Notes: generated from the letters alone by a model not told the origin. A stretch of 64,000 nucleotides of DNA from Bradyrhizobium cosmicum (GCF_007290395.2 NZ_CP041656.2:5828001-5892000); one strand, 5' to 3'; shown: positions 48,360 through 57,922, counted from the first letter of the stretch. Made by a program: numbers and translations.

Positions 48360-48699
48360 TCCGCAAAGCAATGCCAGACCAGGACATGAGAGGTAAAGTT
48401 TGAACGGTTGCGACAATCATCAAATCAGGCAACTCATGCAAGCGTATCGAAAGGTGTTTGCCCAAGAAAGGGCCCATGGGGCCTCGCTTATCCGCGCAAG
48501 TCCTCAAGATGATGGAACTCTGACGCAGCGCGCTCGGGTGCGATGTGAGAGCGTTGCCGAGACATGGGTTCTATGCAGAAGGCGCAAACCTAACTACAAA
48601 ACGTGCCCTGCACGGTCTGCGGCGAACTACGCGTTGGGCGACTTGCCGCAGCATTCTCTTGCCTCTCTGCCGCCGCCTGCTTTCCACGTTGCTAGGTGT

Positions 48700-48862
48700 C
48701 GAAACGGCCTCGCCAATCTCCGTGCCGATACCGGTCTCGTCGACGCCCTTGCCACGCCGTTCGACACGGCGGCCGACAGGCGCCAAGGACAGCTCGACCA
48801 GCGCGCGCACCGAGCGCGTGTCGCCCTTGGTGAGCACGAAATCGTCGAGCTTGTCACCTGGC
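48700..48862 (-). pseudogene. GDP-mannose 4,6-dehydratase fragment
   Basis: The minus strand reads LDDFVLTKGDTRSVRALVEL, then APVGRRVERRGKGVDETGIGTEIGEAV. This matches the C-terminal part of Gmd, which normally has DFVxATGETHTVREFVELAF and RGKGVDEKGI. The protein then loses similarity. It is joined at its 5' side to the ugd relic. Confidence 0.65.
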
Positions 48863-49030
48863 CCTGAAGTTGTCGCGAGCAGCTCGTCGAGAGCGACCCC
48901 CGTAGGGTGGAGTCTCGCCGCGACGGAGCGTCACGATCTTCTCGTCGTCGACGCGGGTGACGCTGTGGGCCGAAGTCCGCAAAGCGGGCCCTGGATGCCG
49001 ATCCCACACCGATCGTCGAATTCCGTATGA
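48863..49030 (-). pseudogene. 5' fragment of a second ugd gene
   Basis: The nucleotide sequence follows ugd codons 1 to about 55 and about 40 bases of its leader (ACTCTTTCCG and the bases after it). The start codon is changed and there are several small indels. Recognisable pieces are ARFADFG and DEKIVTLRRGE in different frames. It ends where the gmd fragment begins. Confidence 0.7.
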
Positions 49031-49371
49031 ATACTCTTTCCGCTGAAGACGGTTGTTCGACACCTAGCCACTGCAGATGATAGGCGTTGCGGACGCCTCT
49101 CAGACTGTGGTGGGCGTCGTCGAGCCGCGAGGTATCGAATCCCGCCCTGCGCAGTACCGACGACCGCGTGGACAACGCGGACGAATTCAACACTCGATGA
49201 CGCACTCGGGAACTCCCAATCGCTCCTTCAGCAGACGCTACAGTCAGCGACCGGGCGAACACGAACTTCATTTGACGAGCCCATGCAACATCGATAACCG
49301 TATGAAATGCTGCGGCAAACCGCATAAGCGCCGCTATCGCTGATTGTATTTGGCAGCCTCGGAAGAACACT
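49031..49371. other. spacer before the flippase gene
   Basis: About 340 bases made of the leader of the ugd relic (to about 49075) and unassigned sequence. No gene is supported. The wzx promoter should be here. Confidence 0.45.
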
Positions 49372-50811
49372 TTGCTCAAATCGCCGAACGACAAAACGAT
49401 AGGTGCCGTCCTTTGGAGCATGGGCGGAACCGCGGGGCAGACAGTTTTCCAGCTCGCGATTTTCGTAGCACTCGCCAGGACGCTGACACCCGAGATTTTT
49501 GGTATTGTCGCCATTGCGACCGCGATGATCGACATCCTCAATCTCATCGGTCGAGGCGGATTGGTCGAAGTTGTCGTTCAGCGGCAGACTGTCAGCGAAC
49601 GAACACTTAACGCCACATTCTTTGCCAGTGTCATCCTCGGATTATTGATGACCGCCAGCATGATATTCTCATCCAAGTATGTTTCGTACGCCTTCGGTAT
49701 CAGCGATCTCTATGAAGTCGTATTGATCCTCGCCCCGACTTGCCTTCTATTTTCGGCCGGCGCCGTTTATGAAGCAAAATTGCGAAGGGACTACCAGTTC
49801 AAGCAACTCGCCGTACGCAATGTCACCGCCACGCTCGTGAGCGGGAGCGTGGCGCTTGTGATGGCGCTGACCGGCTTTGGCATCTACGCTCTCATTGCGC
49901 AGCGCTTGATATCCACGGCCTGGGGCCTGATGGCAATGGTGGTTGCGGCGAGATGGATGCCCAGACTCGATCTCGAATTCGATGACATCGTCAAACAACT
50001 CAAAGATGGATTCTCGATATCGATCTCCGCGCTGCTCGGCGCAGGAAACCAGCGTCTGATTGACCTCATCATTGGATACTTTCTAGGTGCGACGGCGCTT
50101 GGCTATCTCAGAATAGCCTGGCGCATTCTCGATCTCCTGAACGAACTTGTGGTGCGCCCCTTCGCCAACGTCACGCTGACGACGCTTGCCAGGACCAAGC
50201 AAGACGGCGGCGACCTCGCGAAGGCATACGTCTCCACCATCCGCTATGGCGCGATATTCATCATTCCCGTCTTCATCGGATGCGCGGCGATATCCGTCGA
50301 ACTCGTGGAGATCATGTTCGGACCGCAATGGAATCAAAGCGCCAAGCTTCTGTCATACTTGGCGCTGGTCGGCTTTCTTGTTCCGCTCATATGGTTCAAG
50401 AGCAATATATTGATTGCGAGCGGGCAGTTTCGGCACGTGATCATCGTCAACTCCGTCGAATTTCTCCTGAGCGTTGTCGTCGTGGCCATTTTCTCGCCTT
50501 TCGGCCTTGTCAGCGCAGCGATTGGCAACGTCGTACGAACCGCGATCGCCACGCCGTTCATATTGATCTACCTGCAAAGGCTACTCGGCGTTTCGATCTG
50601 GGAAACCATCCGGGTCACGCTTCCCCCGACCACCGCGTCCGTTGCCATGTTCTCGGCGATCCTCGGCCTTGGCGTCGCCTTTCAAGCTCCAAAACTGATC
50701 TACGTCGGACTCATATTCAAAGTCTTTGCAGGCGCGATGATTTACGCCATCGTCATGCTCCTCCTCGATAGGACCATCCTGACGGACATAAAGCGCTTTG
50801 TAAGACGCTAG
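49372..50811 (+). CDS. oligosaccharide flippase (Wzx/MOP family)
   Basis: Integral membrane protein of 479 aa with about twelve to fourteen transmembrane helices. It would translocate lipid-linked repeat units across the inner membrane for EPS or LPS. The N-terminal GAVLWSMGGTAGQTVFQLAIFVALARTLTPEIFGIVAIA and the LVEVVVQRQTVSERTLNATFF segment are typical of WzxC/AmsL-type exporters. The start is a TTG preceded by GGAAGA. It lies in the middle of the polysaccharide gene set, with no polymerase gene identified nearby. Confidence 0.9.
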   Translation: MLKSPNDKTIGAVLWSMGGTAGQTVFQLAIFVALARTLTPEIFGIVAIATAMIDILNLIGRGGLVEVVVQRQTVSERTLNATFFASVILGLLMTASMIFSSKYVSYAFGISDLYEVVLILAPTCLLFSAGAVYEAKLRRDYQFKQLAVRNVTATLVSGSVALVMALTGFGIYALIAQRLISTAWGLMAMVVAARWMPRLDLEFDDIVKQLKDGFSISISALLGAGNQRLIDLIIGYFLGATALGYLRIAWRILDLLNELVVRPFANVTLTTLARTKQDGGDLAKAYVSTIRYGAIFIIPVFIGCAAISVELVEIMFGPQWNQSAKLLSYLALVGFLVPLIWFKSNILIASGQFRHVIIVNSVEFLLSVVVVAIFSPFGLVSAAIGNVVRTAIATPFILIYLQRLLGVSIWETIRVTLPPTTASVAMFSAILGLGVAFQAPKLIYVGLIFKVFAGAMIYAIVMLLLDRTILTDIKRFVRR

Positions 50812-50833
50812 CGGAAGCTTCCGACAAGAATGC

Positions 50834-50899
50834 GCAGACGACGGACATGTCGTCGCATCAGGATCTAGCGCGCCAGGAAGCCGGACTTTCCCGGGCTTC
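50834..50899. terminator. convergent terminator region with two stem-loops
   Basis: Between the convergent flippase and acyltransferase genes are GACGAC-N6-GTCGTC (50837-50854) and GAAGCCGG-N6-CCGGGCTTC (50877-50899, one bulged base). Neither has a long T-run, so termination in either direction is likely but not certain. Confidence 0.5.
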
Positions 50900-51975
50900 T
50901 AAGGTCGAGAACGAGCCTCGACCTTTGAAGTCATGAAACCCCTGAACCGCGCCAATAAATACTTGCGCGCCGGCTCGTCAAACCATCGGCTCACGACGAC
51001 AGCCACCACAATGGAGGCGACGAAAGCAAAAGCAATGATCCCGCTCATGGCGAACACGCCTAGTGCAGCTTTCGTTCCCACGCTGGTGAGACCCAAGCAT
51101 ATGGGACGATGAATGCCATAGATCGGATACGATATCTCTCCGACAAACGTCATGAAGCGGAGAGACGTATTGCCCGCAACGGCGGTGATTCCAAAAAGCG
51201 TCAAGAGCGGACAGGCGACAATAACGACCGCAAGATCGAACCACACATTGTGCCACTCAGGGACGGCCAGAATAATCGTCAAGACGCCCAATATGTAAAC
51301 TGAGTTCACGGCGGGCAGGCGTATGCCCTTGCTGTAAAGCTCGAAGACCCAAAGCCCCGCGCCGAACCCCAGGCACACTCGCAAGAGCCCCCAGTAAAAC
51401 TGATCCCACCCTCCTCCAACTTCAAAGTCGGGCAACAGAGGGAAGAAAATCAGTGCCGCAATGACGGATGCCAGGAAAAATACCCAAGCGGGAATTCGGC
51501 GCAGGAAGAGGGCCCAGGCGAAATTGATCAAGATCTCGTAGAAGATCGACCAGAACGGCGAATTAAGAGGATAGATCGCGCCGCCAACTTTGCTTTCAAA
51601 ACCCAGATATGGAATCAGGAAAATATTCAAACTGAACGCGGAAATCACGTCACGGATGGCAAAAGGCTGGTTGCGAAATACCAGCGAAACGACGCCGGTA
51701 TACAAAAGACCGAGAACCATGCCGATTGCGATGATCGGATACAGCCTGATCATTCGAAGCGCCACGAACTCCCAGAACCCAAGCCCTTGCTCGAAGCGCT
51801 TCTTGAATGCGTAAGCAATAACGAAACCGCTGAGACAGAAGAAAAAGTCAACGGCAAGATATCCGTGGGAAAAGAGCAACGGCATTTTTGCCCATAGCCC
51901 AAGATGGAAAAATACGACGGCCAGTGCAGCAACGCCGCGCAGCCCATCCAAGGTGCGAATATGCGCGCTGCTCAT
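50899..51975 (-). CDS. acyltransferase family 3 (ExoZ/OafA-like)
   Basis: Membrane O-acyltransferase of 358 aa with about ten helices. The first helix LDGLRGVAALAVVFFHLGLW carries the family histidine. DFFFCLSGFVIAYAFKKRF and FVALRMIRLYPIIAIGMVLGLL follow. A late GEISYPIYGIHRP is typical. It probably acetylates a sugar of the local polysaccharide. The ATG was chosen because the conserved domain begins five residues later; the frame is open 22 codons upstream. Confidence 0.9.
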   Translation of the reverse strand: MSSAHIRTLDGLRGVAALAVVFFHLGLWAKMPLLFSHGYLAVDFFFCLSGFVIAYAFKKRFEQGLGFWEFVALRMIRLYPIIAIGMVLGLLYTGVVSLVFRNQPFAIRDVISAFSLNIFLIPYLGFESKVGGAIYPLNSPFWSIFYEILINFAWALFLRRIPAWVFFLASVIAALIFFPLLPDFEVGGGWDQFYWGLLRVCLGFGAGLWVFELYSKGIRLPAVNSVYILGVLTIILAVPEWHNVWFDLAVVIVACPLLTLFGITAVAGNTSLRFMTFVGEISYPIYGIHRPICLGLTSVGTKAALGVFAMSGIIAFAFVASIVVAVVVSRWFDEPARKYLLARFRGFMTSKVEARSRP

Positions 51976-52207
51976 ACTCCGGTACTTCCTGTTTTCCCTG
52001 ATGGTGGGAACACTTATTGCAAGTGCGAACAAGCGGGTCAAGCTTCGCAGAAACCCAACCGCGGCACACGTCGCTTGAAGCGCTCCGAGCGGATTGCATC
52101 ACGATCGGGCGAGCGGAATCTCCTGTTCCACCGCCATTGCGATCTGGTTGAACAGATTGAACTTCAATGCGATAGATCGGCGCACTGCAAAGCTCGTAGG
52201 TATCTGT

Positions 52208-53206
52208 ATGGCCGGCGTCGACTCCACACCATTGGCTTCCATCGTCATTCCTGCATACAACGCCGCCGATTGCATACAGCGTGCCTTGAAGTCGATTGAC
52301 GACCAAAGCGAGAAGAACCTCGAGATCATCGTCGTCGACGACTGCTCAACGGATGAAACCGTATCGATCGTGGAGCGGGCAGCTCAGCTCGATGTTCGGA
52401 TACGTCTCATAACGTCGCCCCAGAATGGCGGCCCATCGACGGCGCGGAACCTTGGTTTTTCTGCTGCGCGTGGCGAATGGATACTTATCCTCGACGCGGA
52501 CGATGCCTACCGCGGAGATCGCGTATCGACCTTGATCCGCCTCGCGACCGAGCACAAGCTCGACATGATCTGCGATAACATCGTCTATCATGACATCCGC
52601 GCCGGCAAGGACGTCAGGCCGGCAACCGTGCCGTTCGAAACAGAACTCACGCCGTTGACACTGGAGCTATTTCTGAAGAATAGCCTCTACCTTCCGCCGA
52701 TCTTTAGCCGATCACGCAGACAACTCACTCAATTCGCGCTGTTGAAGTTTTGTTTCCGCAGATCATTCGTCGAACAGGCCAACTTACGTTACGACAAGGA
52801 ATATCGCGACAATGAGGACTTCATATTCTATTCCGAATGTCTCATTGCCGGGGCCAGGGCTGCATTCTACAACTCACCAATGTACGTCTACACCCAGGGT
52901 TTTGGCGAAATCTCCCGCGAAAATTCCGACTTGGCAAGAACGCCTCGAGACCGTTCGCTGATCGTCAAGGCGGTCAACGAGCTCATCCTGAGGCGAGGCA
53001 ATTCCCTGAAGCCAGGCGAGCTCCGGCTGCTGCACAGGCGCGCGAGAGAAGCGCAAGGAATGCAGGCGTTCGAGCGCGCCATGGGCGAACTCAGGAAGCG
53101 GCACTTCATGGGAGCGACGCGGAGCCTGCTGAGCAAACGCACTGCTGTTCAGTTTTTTACCAATGAGCTTATCGTTCTTGCAGCCAGAAGACTGCGGGGA
53201 CGTTGA
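52208..53206 (+). CDS. family 2 glycosyltransferase
   Basis: GT-A fold glycosyltransferase of 332 aa. The N-terminal domain contains ASIVIPAYNAADCIQRALKSI, IIVVDDCSTDETV and ARGEWILILDADDAYRGDR, giving the DxD-type metal site. The C-terminal half, from about residue 200, is specific, with YRDNEDFIFYSECLIAGARAAFYN. It would add a sugar to a lipid-linked oligosaccharide at the cytoplasmic face. GTAGG precedes the ATG; the frame is open 38 codons upstream without similarity. Confidence 0.9.
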   Translation: MAGVDSTPLASIVIPAYNAADCIQRALKSIDDQSEKNLEIIVVDDCSTDETVSIVERAAQLDVRIRLITSPQNGGPSTARNLGFSAARGEWILILDADDAYRGDRVSTLIRLATEHKLDMICDNIVYHDIRAGKDVRPATVPFETELTPLTLELFLKNSLYLPPIFSRSRRQLTQFALLKFCFRRSFVEQANLRYDKEYRDNEDFIFYSECLIAGARAAFYNSPMYVYTQGFGEISRENSDLARTPRDRSLIVKAVNELILRRGNSLKPGELRLLHRRAREAQGMQAFERAMGELRKRHFMGATRSLLSKRTAVQFFTNELIVLAARRLRGR

Positions 53207-53280
53207 CCAAATTTGATCCCGGCCACCTCACAACTGCATCAGCCCAAGCGAGCCCGACGCAACCCAACCGAGATCGCAAG

Positions 53281-54237
53281 TCACTTGGCAGGAGCGGGAG
53301 AGAAATCGGTCGACTTCGCAATGTCCGGGACGAATGAATCGGTTCGCTGAACCCGCACCGTTTCAGGAAAGTAAACCAGCCCCGTAAACGCGGATTTCAG
53401 GACAATCCACGACCGAGCGACGTCGCGGACAGAGATCAGCTCGAGCGCAAATTGCTTGGCGATGAACTTCACGCAGTTCAGGACGCCTTCGTACTGCCGC
53501 ATGATATAGACGTAGTTCCGGATAAATATCGCCAGCCTGCCGTTGTCGGCCACGTATTGAACATTCGCAACGCCGAGAAGCGATTTTTGCGATTTCTTGT
53601 TCTTGGGATGACGGTGCAACGCATGGGTGGCTGTCCCCACCGCAAATCCAGCGCGCTTGGCACGCTGTAGAAAATCCACCTCGTCGCCCCAGATAAAGAA
53701 CCCGCGGGACGGATATCCGATCTTGCCGAAAACCTTCGCGCTGACCAGCGTCCCGTTGAAGGGACTGGCAGACCCCTGAATGACCGGACCGGCCGCTTGC
53801 GCCTGCTGGACGCTCTGAATCCCGGGAAAATTTTCAAGCGGGAACGCGAGATCATTGTCACCCTTGATGTCGGCAACCAGAGAGTTCACCACCCCCATCT
53901 CGCTCCCGACGGCCATGATCTCGGCGAGCGCCGTTGCAGCGGGCACGCCGTCGTCGTCCATCAACCAGAGCCAGTCGAATCCCTCCTGCATGCCCAATCT
54001 GGTTCCGAACGAAAAGCCGCCGGCGCCGCCCAGATTTTTCTCCAGCCGTCGGTAGAGCACTGGGATCGCGGCCTCTCGGGAGAATCGAGAGACAGTGTCC
54101 TCCGTCGAATCCGTGCTGGCGTTATCGACCACGTAGATCGCATCCAGGCGCCTAGTCTGCTCATTCAGGGCGCGGAGACAGCCGAGAAGAAGCTCCGAGC
54201 GATTGAAGGTGACGACGACAGCGGCGATCCGGGTCAT
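53281..54237 (-). CDS. family 2 glycosyltransferase, likely galactofuranosyltransferase
   Basis: GT-A enzyme of 318 aa: AAVVVTFNRSELLLGCLRAL, YVVDNASTDST, NLGGAGGFSFGTRLGM and the metal motif WLMDDDGVPA. The NxGGAGGF and DDDG pattern is that of GlfT1-like and rhamnosyltransferase-like proteins. FFIWGDEVDFLQRAKRAGF supplies the catalytic-base region. Its start overlaps the glf stop by four bases, so the two are co-translated. This strongly suggests UDP-galactofuranose as donor. Confidence 0.88.
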   Translation of the reverse strand: MTRIAAVVVTFNRSELLLGCLRALNEQTRRLDAIYVVDNASTDSTEDTVSRFSREAAIPVLYRRLEKNLGGAGGFSFGTRLGMQEGFDWLWLMDDDGVPAATALAEIMAVGSEMGVVNSLVADIKGDNDLAFPLENFPGIQSVQQAQAAGPVIQGSASPFNGTLVSAKVFGKIGYPSRGFFIWGDEVDFLQRAKRAGFAVGTATHALHRHPKNKKSQKSLLGVANVQYVADNGRLAIFIRNYVYIMRQYEGVLNCVKFIAKQFALELISVRDVARSWIVLKSAFTGLVYFPETVRVQRTDSFVPDIAKSTDFSPAPAK

Positions 54238-55331
54238 TTTTCGCCTGTCAGCTCATCAGCGACCACGAGCGCAGCTCCGACGACTTGATCCATATTGTAG
54301 TAGCGGTATTGCGCGAGCCGGCCGACGAACGTGACGCCCTGCTCGGTATCCGCCATCGCCTTGTACTCCTGGAACTTGGCTTCGTTTTCCGGCCGCGGGA
54401 TTGGATAGAACGGGTCGCCGTCGGCCTGCGGATATTCCCTGACGATCGACGTTCCGGGATGGCTCTGGCCCGTCAGGTGCTTGAATTCGGTAATCCGGGT
54501 AAACTGCTCGTCGTTGGGGTAGTTGACGGTGCCGACCTTTTGAAGGCGCTCCGTTGTGGGCAAGTGCTCATGCTCGAAGCGAAGGGAACGGTAGGGAAGA
54601 CGACCGAGCCGGTAGTCGAAATAGGCATCGAGCGGCCCCGTATATATCACATGTGAGAAGTCGCCCTTACGCTTCAACTCGAGCCCGTCAGTGTCCAGAC
54701 GAACCTCGATATTCGGGTTTGCCAGCATCTTCTTGAACATGGACGTGTAGCCGTCCGCGGGCATGAACTGCATGGTGTCGCCGAAATAGCGATCGTCATC
54801 GTTCGACCGGGTAGGAATGCGCGCGGCTACTCCTGCGGACAATTGCGAAAGATCCAGACCCCACTGCTTCAGTGTGTAGCCGCGAAAGAACTTTTCACAG
54901 AGATCGTGCCCGACGCTCGACAGCACCACGTCCTCGCTCGTCGCGACGCGGTCCAATTTGACCCGAACGTTCTCGATGTAAGCCTTCGCATCGGCCTCGC
55001 TGAGATCGAGATCGTACAATTTGTTGATGGTGGTTCGATTGATGGGTATCGGCAGCTCAGCACCATTCACCCTCGCCAACACTCGATGCTCGTAGAAGCG
55101 CCAGTGAGTGAATTGACTAAGGTACTCGAAAATGCGCTTCGAGTTGGTGTGGAAGATGTGCGGTCCGTATGGATGGATCAGGATGCCATTCGAGTCGTAT
55201 TCATCGTAGGCATTGCCGGCAATGTGAGGCCGCTTGTCTGCTATCAGAACACGGTTGCCGCACGCTGCGAGGCGTTCCGCGCACACGGCTCCGGCAAATC
55301 CCGCACCGATGATTAGGTAGTGACCGCTCAT
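54234..55331 (-). CDS. glf: UDP-galactopyranose mutase
   Basis: FAD enzyme that ring-contracts UDP-galactopyranose to UDP-galactofuranose. In this 365-aa protein the dinucleotide site is YLIIGAGFAGAVCAERLA. Other blocks are RPHIAGNAYDE, YGPHIFHTNS, FFRGYTLKQWG, RIPTRSNDDDRYF and the C-terminal VGRLAQYRYYNMDQVV. The ATG has GAGG four bases upstream. It heads a two-gene unit with the following glycosyltransferase. Galactofuranose is absent from mammals but known in bacterial O-antigens. Confidence 0.95.
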   Translation of the reverse strand: MSGHYLIIGAGFAGAVCAERLAACGNRVLIADKRPHIAGNAYDEYDSNGILIHPYGPHIFHTNSKRIFEYLSQFTHWRFYEHRVLARVNGAELPIPINRTTINKLYDLDLSEADAKAYIENVRVKLDRVATSEDVVLSSVGHDLCEKFFRGYTLKQWGLDLSQLSAGVAARIPTRSNDDDRYFGDTMQFMPADGYTSMFKKMLANPNIEVRLDTDGLELKRKGDFSHVIYTGPLDAYFDYRLGRLPYRSLRFEHEHLPTTERLQKVGTVNYPNDEQFTRITEFKHLTGQSHPGTSIVREYPQADGDPFYPIPRPENEAKFQEYKAMADTEQGVTFVGRLAQYRYYNMDQVVGAALVVADELTGEK

Positions 55332-55412
55332 ACGCCTCTCTCTGCAGTGAAGCTTCAATTCCTAGTTAGAATCTTTTCTTGTGCAGCGCAATAGAGCGCA
55401 CCGTCGTCGTTC

Positions 55413-55430
55413 CGAAATTGAGAAATTTCG
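55413..55430. repeat. small inverted repeat upstream of glf
   Basis: CGAAATT-GAGA-AATTTCG lies 82 bases before the glf start and 70 bases after the epimerase stop, in an otherwise unremarkable 168-base gap. It could be part of a terminator or an operator; there is no T-run. Confidence 0.35.
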
Positions 55431-55499
55431 TCATATCCCGCGCGTGCCAACGACACAGATGCGCTGAGCCCCAGAAGCGAGGACACTCCTATCAATGGA

Positions 55500-56528
55500 T
55501 CACACACAATGATACGTCCGATACCATTCGACGAAGCGGCCGAGGCCATCTGCGAGTGATGTCGAAGGCGCGAAACCGACGTCGCGCTGGAGCGCGGAAA
55601 TGTCGGCGCGCGTCTCCAGGACGTCGCCTGCCTGCATCGGCAACAGCTTGCGGATCGCGGGCTTGCCGATGAGTTTCTCCAGCGTTTCGACGAACTCGAT
55701 CAGATTGACCGAGCGGTTGTTGCCGATGTTGTAGACGCGATACGGCGCATAGCTCGACGAATTTTCCGGCAGCTCGGCGTTCCACTCGAGATTCGGCGTC
55801 GCGGGACGATCGAGCGTGCGGATCACGCCTTCGACGATGTCATCGACATAGGTGAAGTCGCGCCACATTTCGCCATTATTGAAGATCTTGATCGGCTCAT
55901 TGGCGAAGATCGCACGCGTAAACAGCCAAGCAGCCATGTCGGGCCGACCCCACGGGCCGTAGACGGTGAAGAAGCGAAGGCCAGTCACCGGCAGCTTGTG
56001 AACATGCGCGAACGTGTGCGCCATCAGTTCGTTGGCCTTCTTGCTGGCCGCATAAAGGCTGACGGGATGGTTCACCGAATGCTCAGTCGAATATGGCAAG
56101 GTGCGGTTGGCGCCATACACGGAGCTCGACGAGGCGTACACGAGATGTGCCAGACCATGACGCCTGCCGGCCTCGAGCACGGTGACGAAGCCGTCACAAT
56201 TGGCGCGGATGCTGGTAATGGGATCGTCGATCGACGCGCGCACGCCGGGCTGCGCCGCCAGGTGCACGACCCGGTCGGGCGAGACCTCGTCGAAAACGCG
56301 CGTCACCGCGGCAAAGTCTGCGAGATCGATCTCGTAGAATCTGAACCCAGGACGGTGCTCGAGCGTTGCGAGGCGCGCGCGCTTCAGCGCGGGATCGTAA
56401 TAGGGCGTGATCGCATCGATGCCGACGACCTGCTCTCCACGTGCCAACAGCCGTTCACAAACGTGCATTCCGATAAAGCCGGCAGCACCGGTAACGATCA
56501 CTGGCCGCAAAGTTGTCATCTCGTTCAT
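55500..56528 (-). CDS. NAD-dependent epimerase, UDP-glucuronate 4-epimerase-like
   Basis: Short-chain-type sugar nucleotide epimerase of 342 aa. The NAD site is VTGAAGFIGMHVCERLL. VVHLAAQPGVRASIDDP and YASSSSVYGANRTLPYS follow, and the active site is YAASKKANE. RFFTVYGPWGRPDMA and RDFTYVDDIVEGV are typical of UDP-GlcA 4-epimerases (LpsL/CapI). With Ugd it would give UDP-galacturonate. Starts at 56528 or 56519 are both possible. The coding region and about 60 upstream bases have a decayed copy 8 kb away. Confidence 0.9.
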   Translation of the reverse strand: MNEMTTLRPVIVTGAAGFIGMHVCERLLARGEQVVGIDAITPYYDPALKRARLATLEHRPGFRFYEIDLADFAAVTRVFDEVSPDRVVHLAAQPGVRASIDDPITSIRANCDGFVTVLEAGRRHGLAHLVYASSSSVYGANRTLPYSTEHSVNHPVSLYAASKKANELMAHTFAHVHKLPVTGLRFFTVYGPWGRPDMAAWLFTRAIFANEPIKIFNNGEMWRDFTYVDDIVEGVIRTLDRPATPNLEWNAELPENSSSYAPYRVYNIGNNRSVNLIEFVETLEKLIGKPAIRKLLPMQAGDVLETRADISALQRDVGFAPSTSLADGLGRFVEWYRTYHCV

Positions 56529-56646
56529 TCCGCGAAGCAATGCCAGACCAGGACATGAGAGGCAAGGTTTGGACGATTGCGAAAATCATCAAATCAGGCG
56601 GCCCATCTAAGCGCATCGAAATGTGTAGGAAACATGATGGCGTCAT

Positions 56647-56679
56647 GCATCCTCGCATGCTATCCGCCTGCGAGGATGC
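56647..56679. repeat. perfect 11-bp stem-loop in a divergent promoter
   Basis: GCATCCTCGCA, 11 bases, then TGCGAGGATGC. It lies between the divergent epimerase and glycosyltransferase genes, 119 and 128 bases from their starts. No T-run follows, so a regulatory site or leader hairpin is more likely than a terminator. The decayed epimerase copy lacks it. Confidence 0.55.
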
Positions 56680-56806
56680 TCGGACGATAGCGCCACATGT
56701 GCTACACGTCATAGATCGTATATTCGGCGCGAATGCTTAGTCTTGAGGCAATGCTCGCGTAGGACACCTGCGAAGAACAAGACACCCACGAAGAAAAAGA
56801 TCGGCT

Positions 56807-57922
56807 TTGAAACTCTCCATCAACGGCAGGTTCCTGTCACAATCGCTCACGGGCGTGCAACGCTACGCTGCCGAAATCGTCAAAGCGATGGACCGCTTGC
56901 TCGCGAGCGGAGAGGCCCCGCAGCAACTGCTGGATGCAGAATGGCAGATCCTTGCGCCCAAGAATGCGCAGACGCTCGCCGGTCTTAGCCGTATTCAAAT
57001 CAAGCAGGTCGGATCGCTGCAGGGACACGCGTGGGACCAGGTCGATCTGGCGCGTGCGGCCGCCGGGACGCGCCTCGTCAGCCTCGCCAACTCCGGACCG
57101 GTCCTCCACCGCGACCATCTCGTCGTGATCCACGATGCGCAGGTTTTCAGGCGGCCGGACTTCTTCAGCTGGCGCTACCTCGCTTTGCATCGGACGCTCG
57201 GCCATTTACTGGCGCGCACGGCAACGATCGCAACAGTTTCGACGTTTTCGCGCAACGAACTTGCCGACATGCTGTCGCTCGATCCCGCTTCGATTCCCGT
57301 CATTGCGAACAGCGCAGAACATTTCGCGACCGTCGAGCCCGACGTCTCGATCATCGATCGACTGCATCTTGTACCCCATCAGTTCTTCCTCTTCGTCGGC
57401 TCGATGACGAAGAACAAGAACGTCGACACTGCCATTCGAGCGGCCGAGCGGCTCGGCCGCCCCGATTTTCCGCTGGTCGTCGTCGGCGGCGACAACAGCA
57501 AGGTATTTGGAGGCAGCGCCGCCGCGCAGAAAGCCGGAATCGTCATTGCGGGCCGCCTGAAGGACGAGGAGATCGCGGCGCTGTTCTCCCGGGCAACTGC
57601 GTTCGTGTTTCCGAGCCTCTATGAGGGCTTCGGGGTGCCCCCCCTGGAAGCGATGTTCTTCGCCTGCCCGGTCATTGCGAGTTCCGCCGATGCCGTGCGC
57701 GAGACCTGCGACGATGCTGCCGTCTATTTCGATCCGCTCAGCGCGGATGAGCTATCGGCCCGGATGCGCGAAAGAATTGAACTCGGCAGGATTTCGCCGG
57801 CGGAACAGGAGAAGCAGCGACAGCGACTGTCGACATATTCCTGGGCCAAGTCCGCCGCAGCGATGCTCGAATTCCTTGCCAGACCCGCTTCCCACACCGC
57901 ATCCGGCCGCACGGCACGATGA
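56807..57922 (+). CDS. GT-B glycosyltransferase (family 4-like)
   Basis: A 371-aa retaining glycosyltransferase. The N-terminus LSINGRFLSQSLTGVQRYAAEIVKAMD is characteristic of mannosyl- or rhamnosyltransferases that accept GDP- or UDP-sugars. The donor domain has FLFVGSMTKNKNVDTAIRAAERL and FPSLYEGFGVPPLEAMFFACPVIAS with the E-x7-E signature. The start is a TTG at the conserved N-terminus. It is followed on the same strand by another glycosyltransferase gene 65 bases away. Confidence 0.88.
   Translation: MKLSINGRFLSQSLTGVQRYAAEIVKAMDRLLASGEAPQQLLDAEWQILAPKNAQTLAGLSRIQIKQVGSLQGHAWDQVDLARAAAGTRLVSLANSGPVLHRDHLVVIHDAQVFRRPDFFSWRYLALHRTLGHLLARTATIATVSTFSRNELADMLSLDPASIPVIANSAEHFATVEPDVSIIDRLHLVPHQFFLFVGSMTKNKNVDTAIRAAERLGRPDFPLVVVGGDNSKVFGGSAAAQKAGIVIAGRLKDEEIAALFSRATAFVFPSLYEGFGVPPLEAMFFACPVIASSADAVRETCDDAAVYFDPLSADELSARMRERIELGRISPAEQEKQRQRLSTYSWAKSAAAMLEFLARPASHTASGRTAR

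Noticed and set aside
48571..48837. 88-codon minus-strand frame considered as a small gene
   Set aside because: Its first half matches the C-terminal part of GDP-mannose dehydratase and its second half has no similarity; a gene fragment fits better.
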